Source of the DNA: Chrysochromulina tobinii
Taxonomy: Eukaryota > Haptophyta > Prymnesiales > Chrysochromulinaceae
Assembly: GCA_001275005.1 (NCBI GenBank)
Contig: JWZX01003320.1
Coordinates: forward strand, 1 to 64,000
DNA length: 64,000 nt
Reading direction: 5' to 3'
The position numbers and the translations under genes are program-made. The notes beneath the pieces are model-generated. The model did no database searches and had not been told where the DNA came from. It saw nothing but the letters and a program-made list of their open reading frames with translations. Position 1 is the stretch's first letter. Each line of letters opens with the position of its first letter. Positions 39,347 through 55,175 of this stretch are shown here, piece by piece.

Positions 39347-42300
39347 TTTGTGAGCTGATCCGGAACACATAAGCCGAAAACGAAACGTTGCTCCCCGCCC
39401 AACGCTCCCCTCAGTTCTGTCCCCGGCCTTTCAATTGTACCGGGTATTTGTCCCTTGCATGCAATCCATTTTTCGAGGTCACGCGGGTCTCTTCCAACCA
39501 ACTCCACAACTATTTCGGAAGCGGATGAGCCGTCCGAACCCGCTTGATCAAGCGGTCCTTGAGATGGTCTCCACATTCGTGTCAGAGGCAGTTGCTTCCG
39601 CGCTGAATGATAGAGAGACAGCTGGAACGTATCCCACGACACTGCACGTTGAGGATGGTGCTGCGCTACTGACGCAGGCCACCTCCGTCGCAGAAGGCAC
39701 TGCTGCCTCGCCGTGTACAGCCTCCGCTGCACAGTCGCCCAGCCCAGCGCGACCAAATACACGCGGCACCGCAGCACGGCCTCCAGCATCGCAGCAGCCC
39801 TCAGCCGCAGCGCCAGGTGTTGCTGCATTGCGTGCTTCTTCGCCAGCACCAGCACCAGCACCAGCACCGACCGCAACCGTAAGTGCTTCGGCGCCTTTGG
39901 CGCCAGCACTGACTGCATCGGAAAGTACATCGGCGCCGATGGCAGCGCCGATGGCAGCGCTGATGGCAGCGCCGGTGGCAGCGCCGGTGACAGCGCCGAT
40001 GGCAGCACCTGCGGGAGCACCTGCGGGAGCACCTCGAGAGGCGTCGTCCGCAGCAGCAGCAGCAGTCGCTCCTGGAAACAAGGGCAGCACGGCGATGCAG
40101 GACGCACATGTCAAGGGCAGCAGCGGCATGAGAGGCAGCCGCGCAGGTGCTGCCGCCTCAAGCACGCCGGCGAGTGCGCGCGTTCGCTCGTCGCCGCCCT
40201 TGCCAGCAGTGCGTGGCGGCAGCTTCACCACCGGCAGTAACGGCGGTGGCACCATTGGCAGCAGCAGAGGCATCAGCAGAGGCATCAGCAGTGGCATCAG
40301 GAACCTTGGAGGTCGGGGCGGTGGCAGCAGGGAGGACGCAGCAGGGCAAGTTGCTGCAAGGGAGGCGGCGCGCCTCGCAACCCGCAATGCCGCGGCCACC
40401 AAGGTGGCCTCGATTGAGCGCGGCCGCCAGGACCGGCGGATGGTGAGCGAGCTGCGAAAGGCCTCTGCAGAGGCAGCGTCGGCGGCCGTGGCGGCCGCGC
40501 AGGCGGCGGGCGTTCTTGCGGCTATCGCAAAGGCGGCGGCAGAGGCGGCTGCAGCGGATGCGCCGGCTAAAATGCCATCCGCGATAGGGAGCCGTCGCCA
40601 TAGTAGTCCGGGCGGGAGAGGCGGCGGCGGCGGCAAACTCGGTGCAGACGGTGGCGGCAAAGGCGGCGGTGCAGGCGGCGGTACCGGCAGAGGCCTTGTG
40701 TTGAGCCGAGGCGTTCATCCCAGCACGAGCCCAGCAGCCGAGGGCGACAAAGGCGGCGGTGGCGTGAGCGCGGGCACGGAGGCGCAGCCCTCGACGGCAC
40801 GTGGGGGGAGTACACGCGGGAGTACACGCGGGAGTACACGCAGCGATGCACGCAGCGATGGTAACCGCGCTGAGCCTCTTCTCTCGTCGCAACAGCTCAA
40901 GGCCGGAAATAACGGTTCTGGTGCGTGTCCAAGCACTGTCAGTGCTCAGGTGCGCCCCGGCACCGCTGCCGAGCACGCTAGCCTCGCCACCCTCGTGTCG
41001 ACCGACCCAACCGAGGTGGATGTGCCTCTGGTGGTGCATCCCATGGCCCAAGAGCATCGCAAGCTGGCTGGTGGCAGCGTGAGCGCAGTCGGCTCCTCCG
41101 GGATCGGCTGGATCGTTCACGGCGGCGGCGGGCGCCGCTGCCGCCCCGCCTCGCGCGTCGTGTTCAACTCTGCGGGCTTCGCGGCCTCTCGCTCAACGGA
41201 TGCCTCGACGCACTACTGCCCTGTGTGCCACCTGCTCTTACCCTTCGACGCGCTGCGAGGCCTGGGCTCGGTGGTCTGGGACGGCACTGTCGCCTTCGTG
41301 CAGAGTGCGACGCCGCCCTCGCCGCCACGGCCTGAGGCCCTCGCACGCCACCAGAGTCTCAAGGAGAAGAGAGCCGCACGTCAGGCTGAGGAGAGCCGAG
41401 CGGCTTTGGAGAAGCATGCGGCCGCCACGAGGGCCGAAGACGAACGGCGGAGCGCCGCGAGGGCGGACGCCGAGAAGGCGGAGAGAGCTGCGGCGATGAA
41501 GGCCGCCGAAGAAGAACGAACATCCCAAGAGGTGCAGCTCAAGCTTCGAGAGGCACTGAGCGCCAACCGCGTGCGCGTGCTCGACTTATTTCGTCAGAGT
41601 ACCGTCGACGCCGAGGGCAATTTGCTGGGTGACGGCAAGGTGCGGGCGGCCGAACTACGCAAGGTCCTGGCCATCCTCGGCCACGCCGACGTGCGGACTG
41701 AGGACGTCGACCGCCTCTTCGCGACCATGGACCGGCACAAGAACGGCACGCTCGAGTACAGGGAGATCGACCGAGTGCTCGCCCAAGCTCCTCGCGGGCG
41801 CTCGAGCTCGCCGAGATCCGATCTGAAGATGGGAGATCGCTCGAGCTCGCCGAGCTTGGAGGGGGGTGGCCCGCCCGGTGCAGTGCCCGAGGGGGGTGGG
41901 GCCGGCGCACTGAGGGCCTCGGGGGTCTCGAGTGGTGCTCGAGCAGGGGTGGGGGTGGGGGTGGGGGTGGGGTCGAGGGCCTCGGGGGTCTCGAGTGGTG
42001 CTCGAGCAGATGGCCATCTTCGGCCGCCGACCTCGCCCACGAGCGTAGGCGTGCGCGACAGCCGCTCGCTGCGGATGCGCTTGCTGGCCAAGGCAGAGGC
42101 CAAGGCCCACGCGAAGGCACAAGTAGACGAGGAGGTACCGGCGGCGGAGGCCCCCGCGGCGGCTGTGCCCGAGGTGGCAGCGCCTGAGGTTGCAGCTCCC
42201 GAGGCGGCCGCCGTGCCTTTCGTCAGTGCCGAAGAAGCGCATCTCGCTCGCCTGGTTCAGATCGCGCGAGATGCACATCATGCCGCTGAGACTCATCAGG

Positions 42301-42433
42301 AGACGTCGGAGGATGCGGTACTCCAAAAGGCTGAGCGCCGGCGCAAGGCGCGTGAGGCCGCCGCGCTCATGCTGTTTTCCCAGCCGCCCTCACGGAGCAT
42401 CACGCCGAGCGCGACGCCATCGGCGACACCGCG

Positions 42434-42575
42434 AGCCGCCAGTTCCGTCAGTTCCGTCACACCACGTGTCACATCGACACCGCGAGCCGCCAGTTCCGTC
42501 AGTTCCGTCACACCACGTGTCACATCGACACCGCGAGCCGCCAGTTCCGTCAGTTCCGTCACCCCACGTGTCACA
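42434..42575 (+). repeat. ~51-nt in-frame tandem repeat, three copies
   Basis: Encodes RAASSVSSVTPRVTSTP-type units in the EF-hand protein gene. Confidence 0.85.
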
Positions 42576-44162
42576 TCGAGCTCCGTCACCCCTCGCCAGC
42601 ATTCCTCTACCAGTACGCCGCGCCGTCGCGAGCATAGCCGAGCGCCCCCGTCTGCGCAGCCGGACGCTCAGGACGACGCTCCCGCCTGCCCTGCCGCTAC
42701 CAGCCGCCCTGCCACCAGCGCTTCGGGCGGGGCGGCCAGCACGGCAGCTGCCGGCGCTGCTGCCGTCGCTGCTGCAGCGGCCGCCATTGCTCCGCCCCTA
42801 ATTAGGAACGCCAGTGCTCCGCCCCCCCTGGCCGGTGCCGCTGTCGCGGCAGCTCCTCGGGTGCCGCAGCTGCCTTCTGAGACGGGCGCCGGGGGTGGCT
42901 CAGCGACTACGTCGAGGAAGAGCTCGCCTCTGAAGATGCACCGACCACCGCTGGTTGCCAAGCCTGCCGCGTCGTCCTCTGCGAACGGCGCCACGGTCGT
43001 CTCCTCAGCCACTGCCCCCCCCAAATCGGCCGAAGTCTCGAGCTGTGCAATCAGCGCTGGCAAGGCTGGAGTCATTCACGCCGCAGATCACAAGGCGATG
43101 ACGACCCGAGCGCTTCCGCCGCTTCCACTGCCGCCAGCTGCACCGTACGAACCGATGCTTCCCTCCGAGGCTCCGCCGTCACTGCCACACCTGGTCGCAG
43201 CCGGAGCCTGCGGAGGGGCTTCCTCCTCGCGATCGTCACGCGAACGTCGCGCAAGCCCCACAGGTCGCACCACCTCACCCAATCGTACAGCAGCCGCGGC
43301 ATCGTCGCCGGCTGAAGTGGCAAGCGCGCCTATCTCGAAATCGGAACTCGCCGCGTCCGCCGCACCGCCTGCCCCTCACGCCGCACCGCCTCTCACCCCC
43401 CTACCCCTCACGCCGCACCGCCTACCCCTCCTTCGGCTCCGGCTATCCAGACGTTGGGCAGTGCCCGCGTCGGCACGCCGCTGGGCAGTGCCCGCGTCGG
43501 CACGCCGCTGCAGAGCGCGCGCATCGGCACGCCGCTGCAGAGCGCCCGCATCGGCACGCCGCTGCAGAGCGCACGGGCCGCGCCGGCTCCAGCTGCACCG
43601 AGCGCGGCACCGAGTGCGGCACCGAGCGCTGCACCGAGCGCTGCACCGAGGGTCCCGCCGTTTGCCTCTATGCCGGCGCCAATGGCTGCCGGCAGTAGCA
43701 TTGCGACCGACACAGCGGCCGCGCCCACGGCGGCCACAGCGACAGCCTGCACTCGGGTTCGGGCCCGGAAGCAAAGTGTACCACGATCGGCCTCGCCCTC
43801 GCCGCTGCCGCCGCCTCCGCCTCCGCCTCCGGAGGACGCCCAGCTGGTCGTGGCGCATTTCGTCGATGGGCTCGCACGGCTCTCGCACGCGTCGCATCCA
43901 GAGCGCGACATGGTTCGGATCGTAGGAGCCACTCCTCCACTCATTGCTCTCTTCAAGTCTAGCGAGGACCTGCGCATCGTCGGCGTCGCCACTGCGTGCG
44001 TGCGTCAGTTGGCGAGCCACCCGCCGCATCGTCCGCCGCTGCTCGCGGCAGGGGCGGTGCCGCTGCTCGTCCAGCTGCTCGTGCACCATGCGCCACGACA
44101 CCTCTACCTGCACGGTACACGTGGCGGTGCTCTCGGCGCTCATCTCGGCGCTCTCGGCGTAG

Positions 44163-49954
<5,792 letters not shown>

Positions 49955-50146
49955 TTCTCAGGCCTCCTTGGTGTGAATGGAACACGAGTTTTCACAAACC
50001 CACGGCCCGCTTGAGATTCCATGTTCCATAAGGCAGCAGTTCAACAGTCAACAACTCAGCACATACAATCGTCCTACCAGCCCTGTGCGAGGCCCGCATG
50101 TGTACCATGTAGACAGCATGTGGCTTAAGGGTCACACCAAAAGACC

Positions 50147-51874
50147 TCAGAGTGCTCCTCTCATCCAAGCTCTCCAGGCATCTAGATCAAAGGCAAAGGA
50201 GCAGCCATGGAAGGCATTATCACCGATGCTCGTGAGGCCGGCGGGCAGCTCGATCGATGTCAACGAGGAGCAGCCATTGAAAGCCCACTCACCAATGCTT
50301 GTGAGGCCAGCGGGCAGCTCGATCGATGTCAACGAGGAGCAGCCAGAGAAGGCGAACTCACCGATGCTCGTGAGGCCGGCGGGCAGCTCGATCGATGTCA
50401 ACGAGGAGCAGCCAGAGAAGGCGAACTCACCGATGCTCGTGAGGCCGGCGGGCAGCTCGATCGACGTCAACGAGGAGCAGCCATGGAAGGCAAACACACC
50501 GAAGCTCGTGAGGCCGGCGGGCAGCTTGATCGATGTCAACGAGGAGCAGCCACGGAAGGCGCCATCACCGATGCTCGTGAGGCCGGCGGGCAGCTCGATC
50601 GACGTCAACGAGGAGCAGCCATGGAAGGCGAACTCACCGATGCTCGTGAGGCCGGCGGGCAGCTCGATCGACGTCAACGAGGAGCAGCCATGGAAGGCAA
50701 ACACACCGAGGCTCGTGAGGCCGGCGGGCAGCTCGATCGACGTCAACGAGGAGCAGCCACGGAAGGCGTACTCACCGATGCTCGTGAGGCCGGGGGGCAG
50801 CGCGATTGACGTCAACGAGGAGCAGCGAGAGAAGGCGTAACCACCGATGCTCGTGAGGCCGGCGGGCAGCTCGATCGACGTCATCGAGGAGCAGCCCTCG
50901 AAGGCCCACCTACCGATGCTCGTGAGGCCGGTGGGCAGCGCGATCGACCTCATGGACATGTCCCCACGGAACGCGTACGCCGGCACGCGCGCCTCGCCGT
51001 GGCGCAGCGTGAATGCCGCGAGCAGCACCTCCATCGGCGCCTCGCCCTCGCCGCGGATGCACGCGCGCACCCCCGCCATCGGGTATGAGTAGTCAACCGA
51101 AGACGCCACACTCCTCAACGCGGCCACGTCCACCTCGAAGCCGCCCAGCCCCGTCACCTTTGCCAGGTTGGGCAGCCCGCGCGACGCGTCGACCGCGTCG
51201 GCGAAGAGGCGACCGGCGGCGCGGCTGTCTGAGAGGTCGAGCTCGGTCACCTCGACGAGGTTGCTCGTGAGCGGCAGGCCGACGCGTGCGCACAGCCGAA
51301 AAAAAAAAGCGGGGCCTGCCACGGGGCGCGTCCATGAGGTCTCCCGGGTCGCCGCATGGAAGTAGTACACGCGGCCGTCGGGCGCACTCGTCGCCATCCA
51401 CCCCTCGGGCAGCGCCGACTCCGGCGCAGGAACGCTGACCGGCGGGGCGGGTGGCGCTACCGCCGGCGAGCTGCTGCCCGGCGATTGGCGTGCGGCCTCG
51501 AGGCGCCGCAACACGTCCGCTCCGAGGGCGATCGCCGCGCCCGTGAGAGGGCGCGTCGACGACGTCGCCGCCGCCGGCGACGGTGCGGGCACCTCTGGCG
51601 TGGGCTCCGCTGCGTCGCTGCCCTCGTCGCTTTCAAATCCGCCGGGTGAGTAGAAGCTGCTCGGCTCGCCATCCCGCACGGCGGCAAGGCCTCGGGCCTC
51701 CGCCTCCAGATCAAACGAGTCGTCCGAACCGCCGTCGTCGAGGCCTCCGGCGCCGAGGCTGAATCCGCCCTCTCTGGGCTGCGCCGGCGCTCCGACCACA
51801 TCGTCCTCGTCCTCCGAGAGGTCTGACAGCTGTCCAAGGTCCGCGGCGTCGACCGGCTCTCGGCGTCGAAACAT
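50147..51874 (-). CDS. WW-domain protein with BspA-type leucine-rich repeats
   Basis: 575 residues, intronless. An acidic N-terminus is followed by a WW domain at about residues 155-185 (LPEGWMATSAPDGRVYYFHA with Trp159, Trp181, Pro184), which binds Pro-rich ligands. From LCARVGLPLTSNLV onward it matches the neighbour gene at 52339-54933: a linker (VTELDLSDSRAAG; NLAKVTGLGGFEVDVAAL) then about 11 repeats of a 23-residue LRR_5 unit (GLTSIGEFAFHGCSSLTSIE). The junction is a T9-10 run (51300-51310) coding FFF. LRR_5/BspA repeats are typical surface or scaffold modules of microbial eukaryotes; no signal peptide here, so a cytosolic scaffold is more likely. Confidence 0.8.
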   Translation of the reverse strand: MFRRREPVDAADLGQLSDLSEDEDDVVGAPAQPREGGFSLGAGGLDDGGSDDSFDLEAEARGLAAVRDGEPSSFYSPGGFESDEGSDAAEPTPEVPAPSPAAATSSTRPLTGAAIALGADVLRRLEAARQSPGSSSPAVAPPAPPVSVPAPESALPEGWMATSAPDGRVYYFHAATRETSWTRPVAGPAFFFRLCARVGLPLTSNLVEVTELDLSDSRAAGRLFADAVDASRGLPNLAKVTGLGGFEVDVAALRSVASSVDYSYPMAGVRACIRGEGEAPMEVLLAAFTLRHGEARVPAYAFRGDMSMRSIALPTGLTSIGRWAFEGCSSMTSIELPAGLTSIGGYAFSRCSSLTSIALPPGLTSIGEYAFRGCSSLTSIELPAGLTSLGVFAFHGCSSLTSIELPAGLTSIGEFAFHGCSSLTSIELPAGLTSIGDGAFRGCSSLTSIKLPAGLTSFGVFAFHGCSSLTSIELPAGLTSIGEFAFSGCSSLTSIELPAGLTSIGEFAFSGCSSLTSIELPAGLTSIGEWAFNGCSSLTSIELPAGLTSIGDNAFHGCSFAFDLDAWRAWMRGAL

Positions 51875-52338
51875 TGGAGCGGTCCGTCCAGCTCCTCGCG
51901 CCTGGCGGGTAGTCGGCGTCCTCTTTTATACTGTGGTGTCTTGGGTGTCGAATTCTAAACATTGGCTGTGAACACACAACGCGTTGAGGGAGCTGCCGTG
52001 AAGTAAAGTCCGAGAGTATGGCCTGCAGTTACACTGGATTACAAACCTCACCCCTCCACACCAAGCGTGCAAACACCGCCTTTCGCTTTCCCGCTCTTTC
52101 CCGCTCGCGGCGACTCGACGCAATTTGCAATTTTGGGTGCGGCGCTTAGGGTGGGCGGTGCAAGGTTTCTTTTATTGTGGTTTGTGCGTGGAGATGCGCG
52201 TGTCGTGCTCGTGCGTTGTGGACACGCGTAGCTGGTGTGTGTACAGTGTACGAGCCGCGCCTGGGATGTGTTGACCCTCAGTTGCAGTTGTTCTGTGCGC
52301 ACTGTATAGTCCACAATGCTCGTGAGGCCGGCAGCAGC
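51875..52338. other. intergenic between the two BspA-LRR genes
   Basis: 464 bp with a stray LRR-repeat fragment near 52317-52345 (ATGCTCGTGAGGCCGGCAGC), just beyond the stop of the next gene; otherwise promoter of the WW gene. Confidence 0.5.
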
Positions 52339-54933
52339 TCAATGAACTTTTGGTGCAAAGCATAAGATGGCGCTGGGAGGCACTGCAGCAGATCTGAGAA
52401 TGCTGTCATCGAAGCCGGCGGGCAGCGCGATCGACGTCAACGAGGAGCAGCCATAGAAGGCGCCCCCACCAAGGCTCTTGAGGCCGGCGGGCAGCTCGAT
52501 CGATGTCATCGAGGAGCAGCCACTGAAGGTGCCCTCACCGATGCTCATGAGGCCAGCGGGCAGCGCGATCGACGTCATCGAGGAGCAGCCGTCGAAGGCG
52601 TGCAGACCGAGGCTTGTGAGGCCCACGGGCAGCGCGATCGACGTCAACGAGGAGCAGCCATAGAAGGCGCCCCAATCGATGCTCATGAGGCCAGCGGGCA
52701 GCTCAATCGATGTCATTGAGGAGCAGCCATAGAAGGCGCTCTCGCTGATGCTCGTGAGGCCGGCGGGCAGCTCGATCGATGTCATTGAGGAGCAGCCATG
52801 GAAGGCGTGCTCACCGATGCTCGTGAGGCCGGCGGGCAGCGCGACCGATGTCAATGAGGAGCAGCCATAGAAGGCGCCCCAATCGATGCTCATGAGGCCG
52901 GCGGGCAGCGCGACCGATGTCAATGAGGAGCAGCCATAGAAGGCGCCCCAATCGATGCTCATGAGGCCGGCGGGCAGCGCGACCGATGCCATTGAGGAGC
53001 AGCCATAGAAGGCGCTCTCGCTGATGCTCGTGAGGCCGGCGGGCAGCGCGATTGATGTCATGGAGGAGCAGCCATAGAAGGCGCTCCTACCGATGCTCAT
53101 GAGGCCGGCAGGCAGCTTGATCGACGTCATCGAGGAGCAGCCCTGGAAGGCGTGCAGACCAAGGTTTGTGAGGCACACGGGCAGCTCAATCGATGTCATC
53201 GAGGAGCAGCCACGGAAGGTGCCCTCACCGATGCTCGTGAGGCCGGCGGGCAGCTCGATCAACGTCAACGAGGAGCAGCCACGGAAGGCGTGCTCACCGA
53301 GGCTCGTGAGGCCGGCGGGCAGCTCGATCGACGTCAACAAGGAGCAGCCCTCGAAGGCGCTCTCACTGAGGCCTGTGAGGCCGGCAGGCAGCTCGATCAA
53401 CGTCATTGCAGAGCAGTGAGCGAAGGCGTGCTCACCGAGGCTCGTGAGGCCGGCGGGCAGCTCGATCGACGTCATCGAGGAGCAGCCATCGAAGGCGCCC
53501 CAATCGAGGCTCATGAGGCCGGCAGGCAGCTCGATCGACGTCATTGAGGAGCAGCCAGAGAAGGCGTGCTCACCGATGCTCATGAGGCCAGCAGGCAGCG
53601 CGATCGATGTCATCGAGGAGCAACCATAGAAGGTGCACTCACCGATGCTCATGAGGCCAGCGGGCAGCGCGATCGATGTCAATGAGGAGCAGCGAGCGAA
53701 GGCAAAACCACCGAGGCTCGTGAGGCCGGCAGGCAGCTCGATCGACGTCATCGAGGAGCAGCCACGGAAGGCGTGCTCACCGAGGCTCGTGAGGCCGGCG
53801 GGCAGCTCGATCGACGTCAACGAGGAGCAACCACGGAAGGCGCTCCTACCGATGCTCGTGAGGCCGGCGGGCATCGCGATCGACGTCATCGATGTGTCAT
53901 CGCGGAACGCGCCTGGCGGCACGCGTGCCTCTCCGTCGCGCAGCGCGCACGTGGCGAGCAGCACCTCCATCGGCGCCTCGCCCTCGCCGCGGATGCACGC
54001 GCGCACCCCTGTCATCGGATACGACGGCGGACCCTCTTCATCCTCTTCCAATACATCCGAAGACTCCACATGCCTCAGCGCGGCCACGTCCACCTCGAAG
54101 CCGCCCAGCCCCGTCACCTTTGCCAGGTTGGGCAGCCCGTGCGACGCGTCGACCGCGTCGGCGATGAGGTGACCGGCGGCGCGGCTGTCTGAGAGGTCGA
54201 GCTCGGTCACCTCGACGAGGTTGCTCGTGAGCGGCAGGCCGACGCGTGCGCACAGCCGCGCGCACAGGACGCGCCGCGCTCGCGCGCGCCACGCGAGGCT
54301 CACGCCCTTGAGCGCGCACAGCGTCGGTACATCGGCGTCCGCGAGGGCGTCCTCGAGGGCGTCCTCGTTGACGAGCTGCGTCGAGAGCCAGCACACGGGC
54401 GCTGGCGGTGTGGGTGCGTCGGCCGTTCGCAGTGCAGTGGCGTCGTGCTGAGCGTCTTGCGCGTACAGCGGCTCCTCCGTCGCCGCCTGCCGCTCCGTCT
54501 CGGTGGGGAAGTCGCTCACGACGCCCAGCAGCCGCCCGAGCTCCGGGCCACTCTTGCTGGCGAGGTGGCCGGTGCACAGGGAACGCGAGAGGAGTCGGAG
54601 AAGCTCGACGTCCACGTCGAGAAAGTGCGCGCCGTGCAACAGCTGCGCGAGCTGCGCGAGCGAGCACCCCTCCAGCGCCCTGCCGTCCTCCGCACCGCCC
54701 TCGGCGACGCGCGAAAGCGTGCGGAGCGCAGCCGCAGGCACCAGAGTGGCGAACGCCCCCTCGGCGCCGCCCGTGTCGCTCACCCAGTTGGCGAGCGCCG
54801 CCGATCGCGCCGCGGCCGAACGGGACCATGCGACCACCTCGCCCTCGGCGCTTCGCACCCTCACATCGCCGTCGTCGCCGTCGCCGCCCATATCATCGCC
54901 ACCTCTGACGTCGCCGTCCCGAAGACGCTTCAT
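52339..54933 (-). CDS. Skp1/BTB-like domain with a long BspA-type LRR array
   Basis: 864 residues, intronless. The N-terminal ~150 residues resemble a Skp1/BTB fold (GEVVAWSRSAAARSAALANW; LAQLLHGAHFLDVDVELLRL), followed by an F-box-like ADVPTLCALKGLSLAWRARA, then the linker shared with the WW gene and about 24 near-identical 23-residue repeats (69-nt period; GLTSIGEHAFHGCSSMTSIE). It ends shortly after the array. The high similarity among repeats implies recent expansion or homogenisation. The N-terminal plan matches the RI-type LRR gene at 11186-13872, suggesting a family of Skp1-like substrate adaptors; this is inference. Confidence 0.8.
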   Translation of the reverse strand: MKRLRDGDVRGGDDMGGDGDDGDVRVRSAEGEVVAWSRSAAARSAALANWVSDTGGAEGAFATLVPAAALRTLSRVAEGGAEDGRALEGCSLAQLAQLLHGAHFLDVDVELLRLLSRSLCTGHLASKSGPELGRLLGVVSDFPTETERQAATEEPLYAQDAQHDATALRTADAPTPPAPVCWLSTQLVNEDALEDALADADVPTLCALKGVSLAWRARARRVLCARLCARVGLPLTSNLVEVTELDLSDSRAAGHLIADAVDASHGLPNLAKVTGLGGFEVDVAALRHVESSDVLEEDEEGPPSYPMTGVRACIRGEGEAPMEVLLATCALRDGEARVPPGAFRDDTSMTSIAMPAGLTSIGRSAFRGCSSLTSIELPAGLTSLGEHAFRGCSSMTSIELPAGLTSLGGFAFARCSSLTSIALPAGLMSIGECTFYGCSSMTSIALPAGLMSIGEHAFSGCSSMTSIELPAGLMSLDWGAFDGCSSMTSIELPAGLTSLGEHAFAHCSAMTLIELPAGLTGLSESAFEGCSLLTSIELPAGLTSLGEHAFRGCSSLTLIELPAGLTSIGEGTFRGCSSMTSIELPVCLTNLGLHAFQGCSSMTSIKLPAGLMSIGRSAFYGCSSMTSIALPAGLTSISESAFYGCSSMASVALPAGLMSIDWGAFYGCSSLTSVALPAGLMSIDWGAFYGCSSLTSVALPAGLTSIGEHAFHGCSSMTSIELPAGLTSISESAFYGCSSMTSIELPAGLMSIDWGAFYGCSSLTSIALPVGLTSLGLHAFDGCSSMTSIALPAGLMSIGEGTFSGCSSMTSIELPAGLKSLGGGAFYGCSSLTSIALPAGFDDSILRSAAVPPSAILCFAPKVH

Positions 54934-55175
54934 GGTGCAGAACTTCTTTTCCCAAGAAAAGATAACAAAACAAGTGTTTTTGGCCCCGCCGGCGGCGAGG
55001 CTCGCGAGTGCTCGGTCTTCTGCAAGGGGGGAGCCTCGCTGCCCGCAAATTCACACCTGGAACCGTTAATGAAGTGTTCTTTTGGGGGACTCGATCGAAA
55101 ACATGGAGTTGGTTTGGCAATCCGACTTGCGAACCATAGCGCGGTGCGGAAGCCCTTGCGCTTGCTGCTGTCAGG
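54934..55175. promoter_or_regulatory. probable bidirectional promoter
   Basis: 242 bp between the divergent starts of the LRR gene and the ion channel; no motif assigned. Confidence 0.35.

Noticed and set aside
43376-44160. PEX1 coding continuing through this region on the minus strand
   Set aside because: The long minus frame is Arg-rich and antisense to ARM-like sequence on the plus strand; it does not resemble the PEX1 C-terminus.
50200-54200. Long plus-strand reading frames rich in RPAGSSIDVNEEQP
   Set aside because: They are antisense shadows of the 69-nt BspA LRR repeats; the minus strand gives canonical LRR_5 units and N-terminal domains.
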